Source: Pyropia haitanensis | Taxonomy: Eukaryota > Rhodophyta > Bangiophyceae > Bangiales > Bangiaceae | Assembly (NCBI GenBank): GCA_008729055.1 | Contig: SDUX01000004.1 | Location: 2,792,172 to 2,856,171, forward strand | Reading direction: 5' to 3' | DNA length: 64,000 nt | Shown: positions 1 to 9,894 of the stretch, piece after piece | How positions within the stretch are numbered: position 1 is the first letter of the stretch | How the letters are laid out: the number at the start of each line of letters is the position of its first letter | Program-made: the position numbers and the translations under genes | Notes under the pieces: generated by a model | Database searches by the model: none | What the model saw: only the letters and a program-made list of their open reading frames with translations | Told to the model about the DNA's origin: nothing

Positions 1-947
1 GAGGTCCGCCTGGCCGCCCACCCTCCGCGCCCTCGCAGTGGGCGGTGGCCAGCCGGCGGCGGCTGGCGAAAAATCTTGACGGGCGTGCCGGCTGGGCTGG
101 GTCACTCGAGGCGCCGCCGCCGCCGCCGCGCCCGCTCGACGTCCCGCCCCCCCCGCACGACAGCACCCGCCGTCGGCACACACCGCGTGCCCCCTGCGAG
201 AGCGTTGTTGCTGGGGGACGACAGCCTGGGGTGGGACCACTATGGCGTGGGAGGGGGTGGGGAGGCCCCTCTCTCGGGGGGCGCGAGGACGCGCACACGC
301 CCTCCCTTACCGCCGCCACCTTTCTGATCATATCAGAGTGGGACTAAGGCGGGACTACTGGCTGAGGCCGACAGGGGGGGGGTGTGGGGGGGGGTGTGGC
401 GTCAGCGAGCGAGAGGGCGGACCTGGCAAGTCAGTGGGCATCGACGGGGAGGGGCGACTCAACGGCGCAGGGCACCCGGCGTGGCACACGCCCGCGTGCA
501 GGGCGCGCTCGCGGGCTCGCTCGCGGGCTCGCTCGCGGGCTCACCCGTGGGCGGCGTCTCTGACGCCGAACCAAGTCACCGTGACTGTGGCGGGGCGGTC
601 CCGTGGTGGACAAGAGGATTTTCTCCGCGCTGGGCCCCTCGTCGGTGGGTGCCGTTTGGAGCGACACCGCCCGGTGGTGTGCCTGCCCCGGCACGGCGCC
701 TCTCGTCGCCACGCTGCGGCCTCGCTTCCCTCTATCCGCCTCACATCCTCTGCTCTCACCCGCGTGCGCCGCTGGCCCGCTCCCCGTCTCACCGCTTCTT
801 CTCCCCGCCGCGCGCGGCGGCTCGACGGGCTCCCGAGCACCCGCGTGCCACGCCCTCATCCACCCCCCGCCACCGCCGGCGGGCCAACCCTAATCCCGCC
901 CCCCAGCCGGCCACGCCCCCCCCTTCCCCCCCCGCGCCGCGGCTACC
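1..947. other. no supported gene; GC-rich flank
   Basis: No frame here has a recognisable protein. A perfect 12-bp tandem repeat (GCTCGCGGGCTC, three copies) lies at 507-542. The region from about 850 on is C-rich and could be the 5' flank of the gene that follows, but I see no defined promoter element. Confidence 0.5.
507..542. repeat. 12-bp tandem repeat, three copies
   Basis: Three head-to-tail copies of GCTCGCGGGCTC are visible with no mismatch. It lies outside any supported coding sequence. Confidence 0.8.
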
Positions 948-1304
948 ATGCGGCGCGCCCACTACCGCCGCCTCTCCCGGCCGGTCGACGGCCACCCCCT
1001 CCCGTCGCCGCCGGCGTCGCCCAAGCGGCGGGCGTCCCCCCCCGGGCGGGCCGACTGCGCCTTCCCCCCCCCCCCGGCGCGCCCGTCTCCGACGCGGGCG
1101 TCAGCAGCGCCTCGTGGTGTACCGTCTCGTCGGGCGTGCCGTCCACGCCGCCGCCGTCACCGTCGCCGCGGACAACGTCCAAGGCGTCCTCCTCCGCCGC
1201 CGCCCGGGGCGGCGTCCCCCGCGGGGGCCCGCCATCACCCCTGCCGTCGACATGGCCGCCGCCATCCTCGCCGCCGCCGCGTCGCCGGCGTGGGTTTTCC
1301 CCGA

Positions 1305-1335
<31 letters not shown>

Positions 1336-1996
1336 GCCGCCACCGCCGTCGGAGCGGCGGCGGCCACCAGAGGGGGGGGCGGAAGCGCCGGCCGTCGCGA
1401 AGCCGCCACCGCCGCCGCCGCCGCCACGTCGGCGGCGGCGGCGGCGCTGCTGGCGGGCGGCGGCGGGGTGGGGGGGCGGCGGCTGCCGCTGGCCGCGCCC
1501 CCGCCGGCGGTGTGCCCGCTGGCCGCGGCGGCTGCGCGCGGGGAACGCCGCGGCGTACTCCGCGTGGCCGCCCCCGTCGCGGGTGGGGGTGGTGGTGGTG
1601 GTGGGGGTGGGGGTGGTGGTGGCGGCGGTGGGGGGGGGGGAGGGGGGGGTGCCGCCCGCCGCCCGTGGGGCGCGCCGCCGGGGCGGCGGCGGCCGCTGGT
1701 GCTCGTCGCGATTGAGACGGGCTACCTCCACGCGACGCCCATTGCGCGGCTGCCCGCCGCGGCCGACGCTGGCAGCGGCGGCGGCGGTGGTGGTGGTGGT
1801 GGTGGGGGGGTGGGGGGGGGGGGGTGGCGGCGGCAGGGAGACAACGTCGCCGTCGGTGGCGGCGGCGGCGGCGGCACGGCCGGGGCGGTCGTGGGATGGA
1901 CGGCGGCGGGTGCGGGGGCGGCCAGAGGTGGTGGTGGACCTGGCGGGGGCGGCCGCGACGGTCGTTGGCGGCGGCGGCGGCGGCGGCGGTGGGGTT

Positions 1997-2027
<31 letters not shown>

Positions 2028-2631
2028 TCCCCGAGGCCCGCCGCAGCCGCTGGGGGGGACTCGTCGGCGCGGGGGGGGGGGCGCGCTCCCGCTGGCCCGA
2101 CCGCCGCGGTGGGGGCGGCGCCGCGGCCGGTGGACTCGGCGGCGGCGGCGGTGGCGGCCGCGGCGGTGGTGGTAGTGGGGGGGGGGGCGGCGGCGGCCGC
2201 CGCGGGGACGCCCCCCCGCGGGTGCTGCACATCACCCTCGCGGACGGGCGGGTGCTCGCGTACGAGGGGCTCTTTGATAGTGACCTCGACACGTGGGTCA
2301 CCGCCGTTGCCGTTGCCGCGCAGTACCCGGTACGTTCTCTCTTGGGTGCGCTTGTCGGTGCGCCCGCGGTCCGGGGGGAGGGTCGGGGGGGGCAGGGGGG
2401 GGGGCGCGGGGGAGGAAGTGGGGGCGGCTGGCTGACGTGCCCCGCGACAGCCATAGTGGAAAGGCCGACTCGCCACCGTCGCTGCCGTCGCCGCCGCGGG
2501 CACGCCGTCTAACCCACACCGCCGTGACCGCCACCGCCGTGCCTGGTCTGTGCTCGTGTGACCGTGCTGGTCTGCGCGGACGGTTGCGGGCGGTCACCCC
2601 ACAGAACATCCCCAAGAGCCTCCCCTACTGA
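948..2631 (+). CDS. hypothetical protein, 3' end with one intron
   Basis: I do not recognise this protein. The best supported part is its end. A non-repetitive segment (VLHITLADGRVLAYEGLF.. to ..AVAAQYP) runs to 2329 and is followed by a GTACGT donor at 2330. A CCCCACAG acceptor ends at 2604, giving in phase 0 a last exon NIPKSLPY and stop at 2605-2631. Upstream, another frame has segments that look globular: RLVVYRLVGRAVHAAAV near 1102-1155 and RPLVLVAIETGYLHATP near 1693-1743. The latter recalls the second half of an SRF-type MADS box, but the diagnostic basic half is missing. Gly, Ala and Arg runs separate these parts, and the frame must change between them by an unseen intron or a miscounted G/C tract. 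The start at 948 is only a candidate. The antisense strand is also open through most of it. Confidence 0.35.
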
Positions 2632-4105
2632 CGCCGCCCGCCGCCCGCGGCGGCCGACACGGTGCCCCCTCCGTCCGCGCCGTGGGCGCCTGCCGTCCGT
2701 GTCCCTGCCACAGACGGTGGCCGCCCGCCGCCGCCGCCGACCGTCGAGCGGGCGGCCGACCGGCGGCCCGCCACGGACCGTCCGTCCGGCCGTCGGGATG
2801 GCGAGCGCGGGTCGCGGCGGCGGCGGCGGCGGCGGCTGGTGCGCTGCCCCGCTGGCAGCGGCGGCGCGCCGATTCCCTTGGCGGCCAGCCCCTCATGCAA
2901 CCCGCCGCCGCCCCGTCTCCCTCCAGTCACCCCCCTCCCGCGCACGGCGCCTGCGCTCCCATCCCGGCGCCGCGCGCGGGCCGCGTCGGCCACCGCGCCG
3001 CCCGTTGGCGGACGACCGCCGCCGCGGCGGCTGGCCGGTGCACCAGCCGCGGCGCCGGTGCCGTTGTGGCGGGGGGGGGGGGGAAGGTGAGCGCGGCGGC
3101 GGCAGCGGCGGCGGCGACGGCGGCGGCGGCGGCGGCGGCGGCGGGTCCGTGGGGCCCATCCCCCGCCCACCCCGGCTGGTCACGCCGCCGGTGCGGCGGC
3201 CGAGGCGCTCCCGTACGGACTTGGGGGGGGGGGGGGGGTGCGGGCGCCGACGGCGGCTGTGGCAGGCGGCTGTGGGCGTGGCCGCCGACGCCGCCGACGG
3301 CGGCGCTGGGGAGCCGGCGCTGTGCTAGGGTGGCGCCCCGTGGGCAGGGCTGGGCCAGTCCGTTCTCGGTGGTGCCTCGCGGACCGCCGTCGCGTGACGC
3401 AGTGGTGCCCCGCCGCGTCTCAAGGGCCGTAAATCGTTGTTCCCACCTCGCTGCTGTTTCCGTGTGGCTCGTATTCTTTGCGTCGTCGTGGACACACGAG
3501 GTGGTGCCGTGGCAGGCGCTGCTGCTCAGTTTGCCTCGGCCGTGTCCGCTCCTCGTCACAGACCCATCGGGCGCGGGTGGCTACTGCGTGACGGGGAGTG
3601 CCCCACGCCGAGCAGGGGTTCCCCCCCCCCCCACGCCGTCGCCTCCACCGTCGCCGCTCCACGGGCGGCGGTGCGTCCGCGGGCGGCGGCCGCCGTCGCG
3701 GTGACGCCGCCACGACGGGCCGTTGGCGCACCCGCCTCGGTGCGCGATCGCCCGCCGCCGCCGGCAGTCCCCGGTCCCATCAGTCCCATTTTTGACCCGC
3801 GATTGATCCCGATACAGTTGAAAGTGCGACGCCGCGCCATCGCGGTGTCGCCGCGACGGCGCGCGCCGGCCGCGTCGGTCGCCGCGGCAGCGGCCAAGAC
3901 CCCCCCCCCCCCCCCGCCTCGAACCGTGTGTGCCGGCCGCCGACGCTGTGGCTTTGCCGGCCGTGCCCGCCCGCCCCGCGCGTCTGGCGGTGGACGTTGG
4001 CTGCCGTTTTGGTTGCGTGCCTGGTCCCCCCCCCCCCTGTCCCTCCCCCGTTCTTTGCCGCTGCTTTCCGACGCGCCATCCGTCCCGGCCACCGTCGTCG
4101 GCACG
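2632..4105. other. no supported gene; probable TIM10 5' region
   Basis: Only Ala/Arg/Gly/Pro-rich frames are present on both strands, none with family features. The last few hundred bases before 4106 are probably the 5' untranslated and promoter region of TIM10. I see no TATA element there. Confidence 0.45.
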
Positions 4106-5783
4106 ATGCAGAACCAGATGGACGTGGCGCGGATGGAGATGCAGTTCTACACTGACCTCTTCAACCGGTACGCGGCCACGCCCGTTCGCGACGGGGCCCC
4201 CCCCCCCCCCCCCCCCCCTGCCTCCGTGTTTGCTGCTCGTGGCTCGTTGTTGCTCAACTCCCTCGTGGTTTGCTTTCCCGCCCTGGTGGACGCGGTGCAC
4301 CCCGCGACGGGCGGGCGGCGGTGGTGGCGGCCGCCGCCGCGGACGGCGGGTAGCGGCCGCCACCGCGGGGAGGTTGCTGGAAGAGGGGGGAACGACGAGG
4401 CCGCGGGGGGGGGAGGGGGGGGCGGGTGGTGTGGCGCTTGTGGAACCGCGCGGGGATCCGCGGCGTTTGGTTTTCCGCTGCGCGGTGGGGGGGGGGGTCT
4501 GGGGCGGCACGCCCAGGTGCTGCGCCGGCCTGCCTGGCTTCATTGCCGTGCGGCATGCTGACGGGCCGCTTGTGGTGGGCCGCCGCCGTTGCTGTTGATT
4601 TGTCTCCCCCGGCCGCTCGACACGGCGGAACCCCCGCTGCTGGCGTGCCGTTGGTTGGGGGAGGGCGGCTCGCCGCTCGTCTTGTCGTTGCTTGCTTTTG
4701 TGTGCGTGTGGCTGCTGGGGTGTGTGTGTGTGTGTGGTTTGTCCTTTAGCATGGTGGACGGGTGCTTTAAGAAGTGCGTGCCCCGCTTCCACGACGCGGA
4801 GCTCAACACGGGCGAGCAGGTGTGCGTGGACAGGTGTATTGCCAAGTACATGGACGTACGTTTGGGGAGCGGGAGGGGGAGGGGGAGGGGGGGAGGGGGG
4901 GAAGGGGGGGGAGGCGAGGCTGGAGCGCGGACGAGGGTGAGCCCGCCTGGGTGGTGGCCCGCCGTGTGGCCAGGGCGCGTGTGGGGGAGGGGGGGGCGGG
5001 CGCACCCCGCGTGCGGCGTGCGCCGCCCCGTCCGCTGCCGGCCGTGACGACGCGCGGGGGTGGGGGCGGCCGGCTCTCGCGGCTGCGCCGGCGGCGGTCA
5101 CCCCCTGCTCGTGGGGGTGCGCCGCCCACGGCGGGCGTCGGTACGGCGACGCGGCGGGCGGTGGCGGCGGAGCACCCGCGCTGACGGCCGGCCCGTGCGT
5201 TTTTTTTTGGTCCCCCGCCCGTGTCCCTGCTGGCGCGTGTGGGGCGCCACCCGCCACACCCCCCCCCCCCCCCCCCCCCCCCCCGCCCTCCCCCGCCTCC
5301 CGCCGCCCGCCGTGTTGCACGCCCCCCTCCTCTCCTCGACGCGCGGCTTCCCCCCCCGCGCGGCCGCCGCCCCCCGCAGGCGCAAAACAAGGTGGGCGAA
5401 ATCCTCCAGACGGAGCAGCAGGCGCAGATGGCGGCGCAGGGCGGGTCCCCGGCGGGTCCTAGGCTGCCCGGCCGCCGCCGCGGGGGGGGGGGGGACTGGC
5501 TGGGGGGGGACGGCCCGCGGCGGTGGCCGGGGTCGGGGGGTGGGGGTGGGTGGGCTGTCGGGGGGGGGGGGGGGGGGGGCGGCGGCTGGTGCCGCGTCGG
5601 TTGGCTGCCGAGCGCGTGGGCGTCGGCGGCGCGGCCACGGCTGTGCGCGGTGGGAGCAGTGGCGGGGAGGGTGTGGCGGGTTCCTTTTTTTGTGCTTTCC
5701 TTCTACTGGGCGGGCACCCGAGGGCAGCCGCGTCGTCGTCGGGCGCCTCGCTCATGGACGCGCTCTGCAGTGGTGTGTTCTAA
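4106..5783 (+). CDS. TIM10: mitochondrial small Tim chaperone Tim10
   Basis: Tim10 is a small soluble chaperone of the mitochondrial intermembrane space. With Tim9 it carries hydrophobic carrier precursors from the outer-membrane pore to the TIM22 complex. Exons are 4106-4167, 4750-4855, 5380-5455 and 5728-5783, giving about 99 residues against a usual ~90. The first two introns start with GTACGC and GTACGT. The third donor (GTCCTA) is weak, so the last 18 residues are less sure. The twin CX3C signature is complete: CFKKC and CVDRC, separated by the conserved stretch PRFHDAELNTGEQV. The flanking helices are typical (N-terminal YTDLFNRM, then IAKYMD and KVGEIL). The four cysteines form the two disulfides made by the Mia40 pathway in this family. 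Tim10 fits better than Tim9 or Tim8/13 because of the AEL..GE..C.DRC..KY.D pattern. Confidence 0.9.
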
Positions 5784-5930
5784 GCCCCGCGGCACGGAAA
5801 TAAGCAGACCAAGGAACAACAGCCGCACGGGACAGGCAGGCCAACGGCAAATCCGCGGGGACCGCCGCCACCCGCACACCGCATCAAGACACGACCAGGG
5901 AGGGGCGGGCCCCGTCCCGCCGCCGGCACC

Positions 5931-7532
5931 CTACCGCGGCCGGATGGCTTCCATCCCGCCCATAAACGGGCGGAGCACCTCTGGCACGACGACGCTCCCG
6001 TCTGGCTGCACGTTGTTCTCCAGGATGGCCACCATCATCCGCGGCACCGCGCACGCGGTCGCGTTGAGGGTGTGCGCGTAGCGCATCGCGCCCTTGGCGG
6101 CCGACCCCACCGAGCCGCTGCTGCCGCGGCTGTCCGCGTCCGCGTCGCCGTTGGCGGCGGCCACCTCCTCCCGGTAGCGGATGCCCAGCCGCCGCGCCTG
6201 AAAGTCCGTGCAGTTGGACGCGGACGAGATCTCCCCCCAGCCGCCGCCGTCGCCCCGGCCCGGCATCCACGCCTCAATGTCAAACTTGCGGTACGCCGGG
6301 TTGCCCAGGTCCCCGCTGGGCATGTCGAGCACCCGGTAGTGCAGGCCGAGGGCGGTGTACATCTCCTCCTCGAGCGCGAGCAGCTCCGCGTGGAGGGCGT
6401 CGCTGTCCTCGGGCCGCCCAATGACAAACAGCTCGACCTTGCTAAACTGGTGCACCCGGTACAGGCCGCGGGTGGCGGTGCCGGCGGCGCCCACCTCCCG
6501 GCGGAAGCAGTGGGAAAAGGCGGCGAGGCGCAGCGGCAGCGCCGACGGCGCCAGCACCTGCCCGGCGTACATGCCGCCGAGCGGGATCTCGGCGGTGCCG
6601 ACGAGGCACAGGTCCGACTCGGCCAGCCGGTACACCTGGCTCGCCTCCCCGCGCGGCGCAAAGCCGCAGCCCGCCACCACCTCCTCCCGCGCCACGTCCG
6701 GGGCGGTCATGGGCGTGAAGCCGCGGGCGGCCACGTGCGCCATGGACCAGTTGACGAGCGCCAGCTCCAGCAGCGCGCCCGCGTTTTTCAGGTAGTAAAA
6801 CTTGTTGCCCGCCACCCGCGCGGCCGCCTCAAAGTCAAACAGGTCCAGGTCCGCGCCAATGTCCACGTGCGACCGCGGCGCCATGCCGTCGGCGGCAAAG
6901 TCCCGCGCCGCCCCCACCGTGCGGAGCGTCGTTGCCGCCTCCTCCCCGCCGGTGGGCACGTCGGGGTGGGTGAGGTTGGGCAGCTTGGCCGCCTCGGCGA
7001 GGAAGGCGGCCTCGGCGGCGGCGAGGCGGCCCTCCAGCGCCGTCACCGACGCCTTGAGCGCCTTGCCCTCTGCCACCACCGCCGTCCGCACGTCGGGCGC
7101 CATCTTGGCCGCCTCTGTCTTCATGCGGTTGGCCACCTCGTTGCGCTGCCGCCGCGTGTCGTCCGTCTCGGTGACGAGCGCGATGTACGCGTCGTACAGG
7201 GAGACGGCGCGGTCAACGTCGACCGCCACGCACCGGGCGGCGGCGTTGGCCTTTACCACCCCAACATTCTCCTTGACCCACCGCATGTCCACCGCCCCCG
7301 TCGCGGCCGCCCCGCGCAGGCCCCGCACGCCGCCGCCGGCGGGCGACAGCCGCCGCCGCGAGGCGGGGGCGGTGCGGGCGGCGCCGCCAGTGGCGGCGCC
7401 GAGGCGGACACCACCACACACCCAGGACAGGCGGGTAGCGGCGGCGGCGGTCGCGGCGCCGCGGACGGCACCGACGGCGGCGGCCGCCGCCGGGGGGGCA
7501 AACGCCAGCCGGGTGGGCGCGCCCGCCGCCAT
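5931..7532 (-). CDS. SARS2: seryl-tRNA synthetase, organellar
   Basis: Class II aminoacyl-tRNA synthetase that charges tRNA-Ser. It is a single exon of 533 residues from the ATG at 7532. I prefer this start because it opens an Ala/Arg-rich, acid-poor leader of about 80 residues that looks like a plastid or mitochondrial transit peptide. An in-frame upstream ATG would add a Pro-rich stretch. The N-terminal tRNA-binding coiled coil starts at MRWVKENV (residue 83) and runs to about 185, with RRQRNEVANRMK. The catalytic domain has TAEIPLGG (~313), motif 2 FSHCFRREVGAAGTATRGLY (339-358) followed by HQFSKVE, the serine/tRNA segment SSASNCTDFQARR, and motif 3 ending GSVVVPEVLRPFMGG (~512-526). A Gly/Ser/Asp-rich insert of about 25 residues sits between the last two. 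Whether it serves plastid, mitochondrion or both cannot be told. Confidence 0.93.
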   Translation of the reverse strand: MAAGAPTRLAFAPPAAAAAVGAVRGAATAAAATRLSWVCGGVRLGAATGGAARTAPASRRRLSPAGGGVRGLRGAAATGAVDMRWVKENVGVVKANAAARCVAVDVDRAVSLYDAYIALVTETDDTRRQRNEVANRMKTEAAKMAPDVRTAVVAEGKALKASVTALEGRLAAAEAAFLAEAAKLPNLTHPDVPTGGEEAATTLRTVGAARDFAADGMAPRSHVDIGADLDLFDFEAAARVAGNKFYYLKNAGALLELALVNWSMAHVAARGFTPMTAPDVAREEVVAGCGFAPRGEASQVYRLAESDLCLVGTAEIPLGGMYAGQVLAPSALPLRLAAFSHCFRREVGAAGTATRGLYRVHQFSKVELFVIGRPEDSDALHAELLALEEEMYTALGLHYRVLDMPSGDLGNPAYRKFDIEAWMPGRGDGGGWGEISSASNCTDFQARRLGIRYREEVAAANGDADADSRGSSGSVGSAAKGAMRYAHTLNATACAVPRMMVAILENNVQPDGSVVVPEVLRPFMGGMEAIRPR

Positions 7533-8112
7533 CGCGACGACAGGAGCGGCTACAGGGCAAGCAGGACCCAGGCGGGGGTGGGGGGGGGGGGGGGGAACAA
7601 GAAATCGGCAGAGAAGACCGGCCAGCAGGAGCGATGCAGGACGGGGGCGGACGGGCGCGGGCACCCTGCCGAGCGGGCGGAGGTCGCGGGCGGCGGGGTC
7701 ATCCAACGGCTGCCGCGGGGGCCGCGACCGCCAAGACGCCGAGCCCCATCTCCGCGCGTCCCACCAACCACCCAGATCCGATGCGCAAGTCCACTCCAGA
7801 ATCGCAACTTGATTATCACATAGTAAAGTACGTGTTCATACGACCGGTCGTGTCCACGCGGTTCCGTAACGATGGAACGACCCAGCCGATTGGGTATATA
7901 ACCAAAAGAGACACGAGAAAGGCACAACGACCACCTGCTCGGACGCACAGCGTCGGTGCCGTCAGAGGGTCTTTGGCAGAGGACGACGACGGAGCCCACC
8001 GGCGGGCGGGGGGGGCACCAGCGAAAGCGCGCACCAGCCCCATGCCCCCCCCCCACCCGCCATCTCGCATCGCCGCCCCGCACACCCGCGCCCACCCCCC
8101 CCCCCCCTCCGC
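7533..8112. other. intergenic region, SerRS 5' flank
   Basis: A less GC-rich pocket at about 7785-7965 stands out from its surroundings and probably holds the SerRS promoter. The remainder is the 3' flank of the CpeY-like gene, which ends at 8113. No gene is seen. Confidence 0.5.
7886..7903 (-). promoter_or_regulatory. candidate TATA/CCAAT pair upstream of SerRS
   Basis: A TATATA stretch (7895-7901) abuts an ATTGG/CCAAT pentamer (7889-7893), about 360 bp upstream of the SerRS start and inside the only AT-rich pocket of the intergenic region. Read on the minus strand the CCAAT lies downstream of the TATA, which is unusual, so the orientation is uncertain. No plus-strand gene is near. Confidence 0.3.
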
Positions 8113-9894
8113 TCAAAAGCCGCGCCCGCTCCGCGCGCGCGCCCGCACCAGCCAGTCGTCATCCTCGGCGAGCGCCGCGCGCAGCGCGGCGTCCCCCCCC
8201 AGCCGCTCCACCGCCAGCAGCACCGCGTACTTTAGCTCCCACACGCGCGCCGTTGCGGCGGCGGCGGCCAGCGCCGGCACCGCCGACCGGTCGCCAATGC
8301 ACGCGACCGCCACCGCCGCGCCCGCCGCGTGGTTGAAAAACCGCGGCGGCAGCGTCGCCGCGGCGTCGACGAGCATGGCCGTCGACGCCGCGTGGCGGGT
8401 CCACCCCAGCGCCTTGTACGCGTGGTAGGCGCCAAAGTAGTCAAAGTAGGGCTGCGCGTCGAGCGCGGCGGCGACCGCGTCGCCCGCGGCGGCGGCGGCG
8501 GCGGCGCCGGTCGCGGCCACCTCGGCGAGCGTCCGGCCGGCCAGGTACGCGTCGGCAGCGTCGTTTTTGAACAGCCGCTTGACGTTGCGCGCCACGTCCC
8601 GGCTGCGGGGCGTCTCGTTGACGCGGCCGAGCAGGTCCAGCCGCGCCGGGTCGTCCCAGATGAGCGCGTCGACGAGCGCTTCGGTGTCGGCGTCCCACAC
8701 GGCGGCAACGTCCCCCCCCGCGGCCTCGAGCGCCGCGTCCAGCAGCCGCCGCACCGCGCGGGAGCGAAGGACGAGCGCGTTGGGCGCCACCGCCACCGCC
8801 GCCAGCGCCGGCACGTACCGCGCGGCGGTGATATCCTCAATCGCCGCCCGCCGCACGTTGAGCGACCGCGACGACAGCAGCCGCACCACCGCCGCCATCC
8901 CCGCCGCGTCGCCCGTCAGCGACGCGACCGCCGCGGCCGCCGCCGACGCGGTCGCACCGTCGGGGTGGTCCATCAGCGGCCGGATGGCGGGCAGCGCCGC
9001 CGTGTAGCGCAGCGCGTCGAGCGTCTTGATGACCACCCGCAGCGACACGTCGGCGGCGCGGGTGGAGAGGAGGGCGGCCACGTCGGCGAGCGTCGCCGCG
9101 ACGGTGCGGTCGTCGACGGCGGCCCAGGCGGCGGCGGCGGTGCCGGCCGCGCGGCGGCCGAGCAGCTGGCCGAGCGACCAGACCGCCACCTCCACCGTGT
9201 AGCCGTCGGGGTCGGTGAGGCAGCCGCGCAGCGCCGCCGCCACCCGCGCCGCGGCGTGGCCCTCGACGTACCGGCCGAGCGTCTCGACACACTTGCGGCG
9301 GGCGACGCGGTCGTTGAGGCTCACGGCGGCCGCCGCCGCCGCAGACGACCCGGGCCGCCCGCCGCCGCCAGCCGCGGCCGCGCCGCCAGGCGCCGCCGAC
9401 GCGATGCAGTCGAGCAGCGCGTCGGTCGCGTCCGGGGACTCGTAAAACTTGAGCCGCTCCGCCGCGACGTACCGCTCCGACCCGTCTGCCAGCGCCGCCG
9501 CGGGCGTCCGCACCAGCCGCGCGGCGGTGGGCGCGTCCATGGCGGCAAAGAAGAGGTCCCGCCCGGCGTCGGTTGCAAACGTCTCCTCCATCGACGCGGT
9601 CTGGGGCGGCGGCGGCGCCTCATCCATCGACGCGGTCAGGGGGGGGGGGGGGGGGGTGGGGAGCGACGCCGCCGCCGCCGCCGCCGCCGCCGCTGGCCCG
9701 TCTGTGGCGTCGGCGCACCGGGGGGCGGGCGGCGGGGCGGGGGTGGGGGGGGGCGGGGGGGGAGACCGCCGCCGCGCCACCGCCGCGGCGGCGGCGCGCG
9801 GCCGGGCGGCGGCCACAAACGCAGAGCGGCCTATGGCGGCGGCCGGCGGCGGCGGCGCCACCGCCGGTGGGGTGGCAAACGCGGGTGGCGCCAT
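8113..9894 (-). CDS. cpeY: phycoerythrin bilin lyase CpeY-like, plastid-targeted
   Basis: Homologue of the cyanobacterial CpeY bilin lyase, which attaches phycoerythrobilin to a cysteine of alpha-phycoerythrin with CpeZ. Here it would act in the plastid during phycobilisome assembly. It is a single exon of about 593 residues from the ATG at 9894. The first ~100 residues are Ala/Pro/Arg-rich and nearly free of acidic residues, as in a transit peptide. A low-complexity linker follows, and the conserved part starts near residue 105 (DLFFAAMDAPTAARLV). The rest is E/Z-type HEAT repeats with family-specific stretches: DRVARRKCVETLGRY, DGYTVEVAVWSLGQLL, VVIKTLDALRYTAALPAIRP, SLNVRRAAIEDITAARY, then YFDYFGAYHAYKALGW and IGDRSAVPALAA..ARVWELKYAVLLAVERL near the end. 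Cyanobacterial CpeY is ~430 residues; the excess is leader and Ala/Gly insertions. CpeF-like or CpcE-type lyases are alternatives, but the YGA-H-KLFGW-like block favours CpeY. Confidence 0.85.
   Translation of the reverse strand: MAPPAFATPPAVAPPPPAAAIGRSAFVAAARPRAAAAAVARRRSPPPPPPTPAPPPAPRCADATDGPAAAAAAAAASLPTPPPPPLTASMDEAPPPPQTASMEETFATDAGRDLFFAAMDAPTAARLVRTPAAALADGSERYVAAERLKFYESPDATDALLDCIASAAPGGAAAAGGGGRPGSSAAAAAAVSLNDRVARRKCVETLGRYVEGHAAARVAAALRGCLTDPDGYTVEVAVWSLGQLLGRRAAGTAAAAWAAVDDRTVAATLADVAALLSTRAADVSLRVVIKTLDALRYTAALPAIRPLMDHPDGATASAAAAAVASLTGDAAGMAAVVRLLSSRSLNVRRAAIEDITAARYVPALAAVAVAPNALVLRSRAVRRLLDAALEAAGGDVAAVWDADTEALVDALIWDDPARLDLLGRVNETPRSRDVARNVKRLFKNDAADAYLAGRTLAEVAATGAAAAAAAGDAVAAALDAQPYFDYFGAYHAYKALGWTRHAASTAMLVDAAATLPPRFFNHAAGAAVAVACIGDRSAVPALAAAAATARVWELKYAVLLAVERLGGDAALRAALAEDDDWLVRARARSGRGF

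Noticed and set aside
1680..1760. MADS-box identity for the 5' gene
   Set aside because: LVLVAIETGYLHATP recalls the SRF-type second half, but the basic DNA-binding half is absent in all upstream frames, so I left it unnamed.
2434..2465. Alternative acceptor at 2454 for the first gene
   Set aside because: It would give QYPP and an immediate stop. The later acceptor at 2604 gives a natural end, NIPKSLPY, in the same phase.
5060..5803. Coding frames inside the TIM10 introns
   Set aside because: They overlap introns defined by the conserved Tim10 protein and contain only low-complexity sequence.
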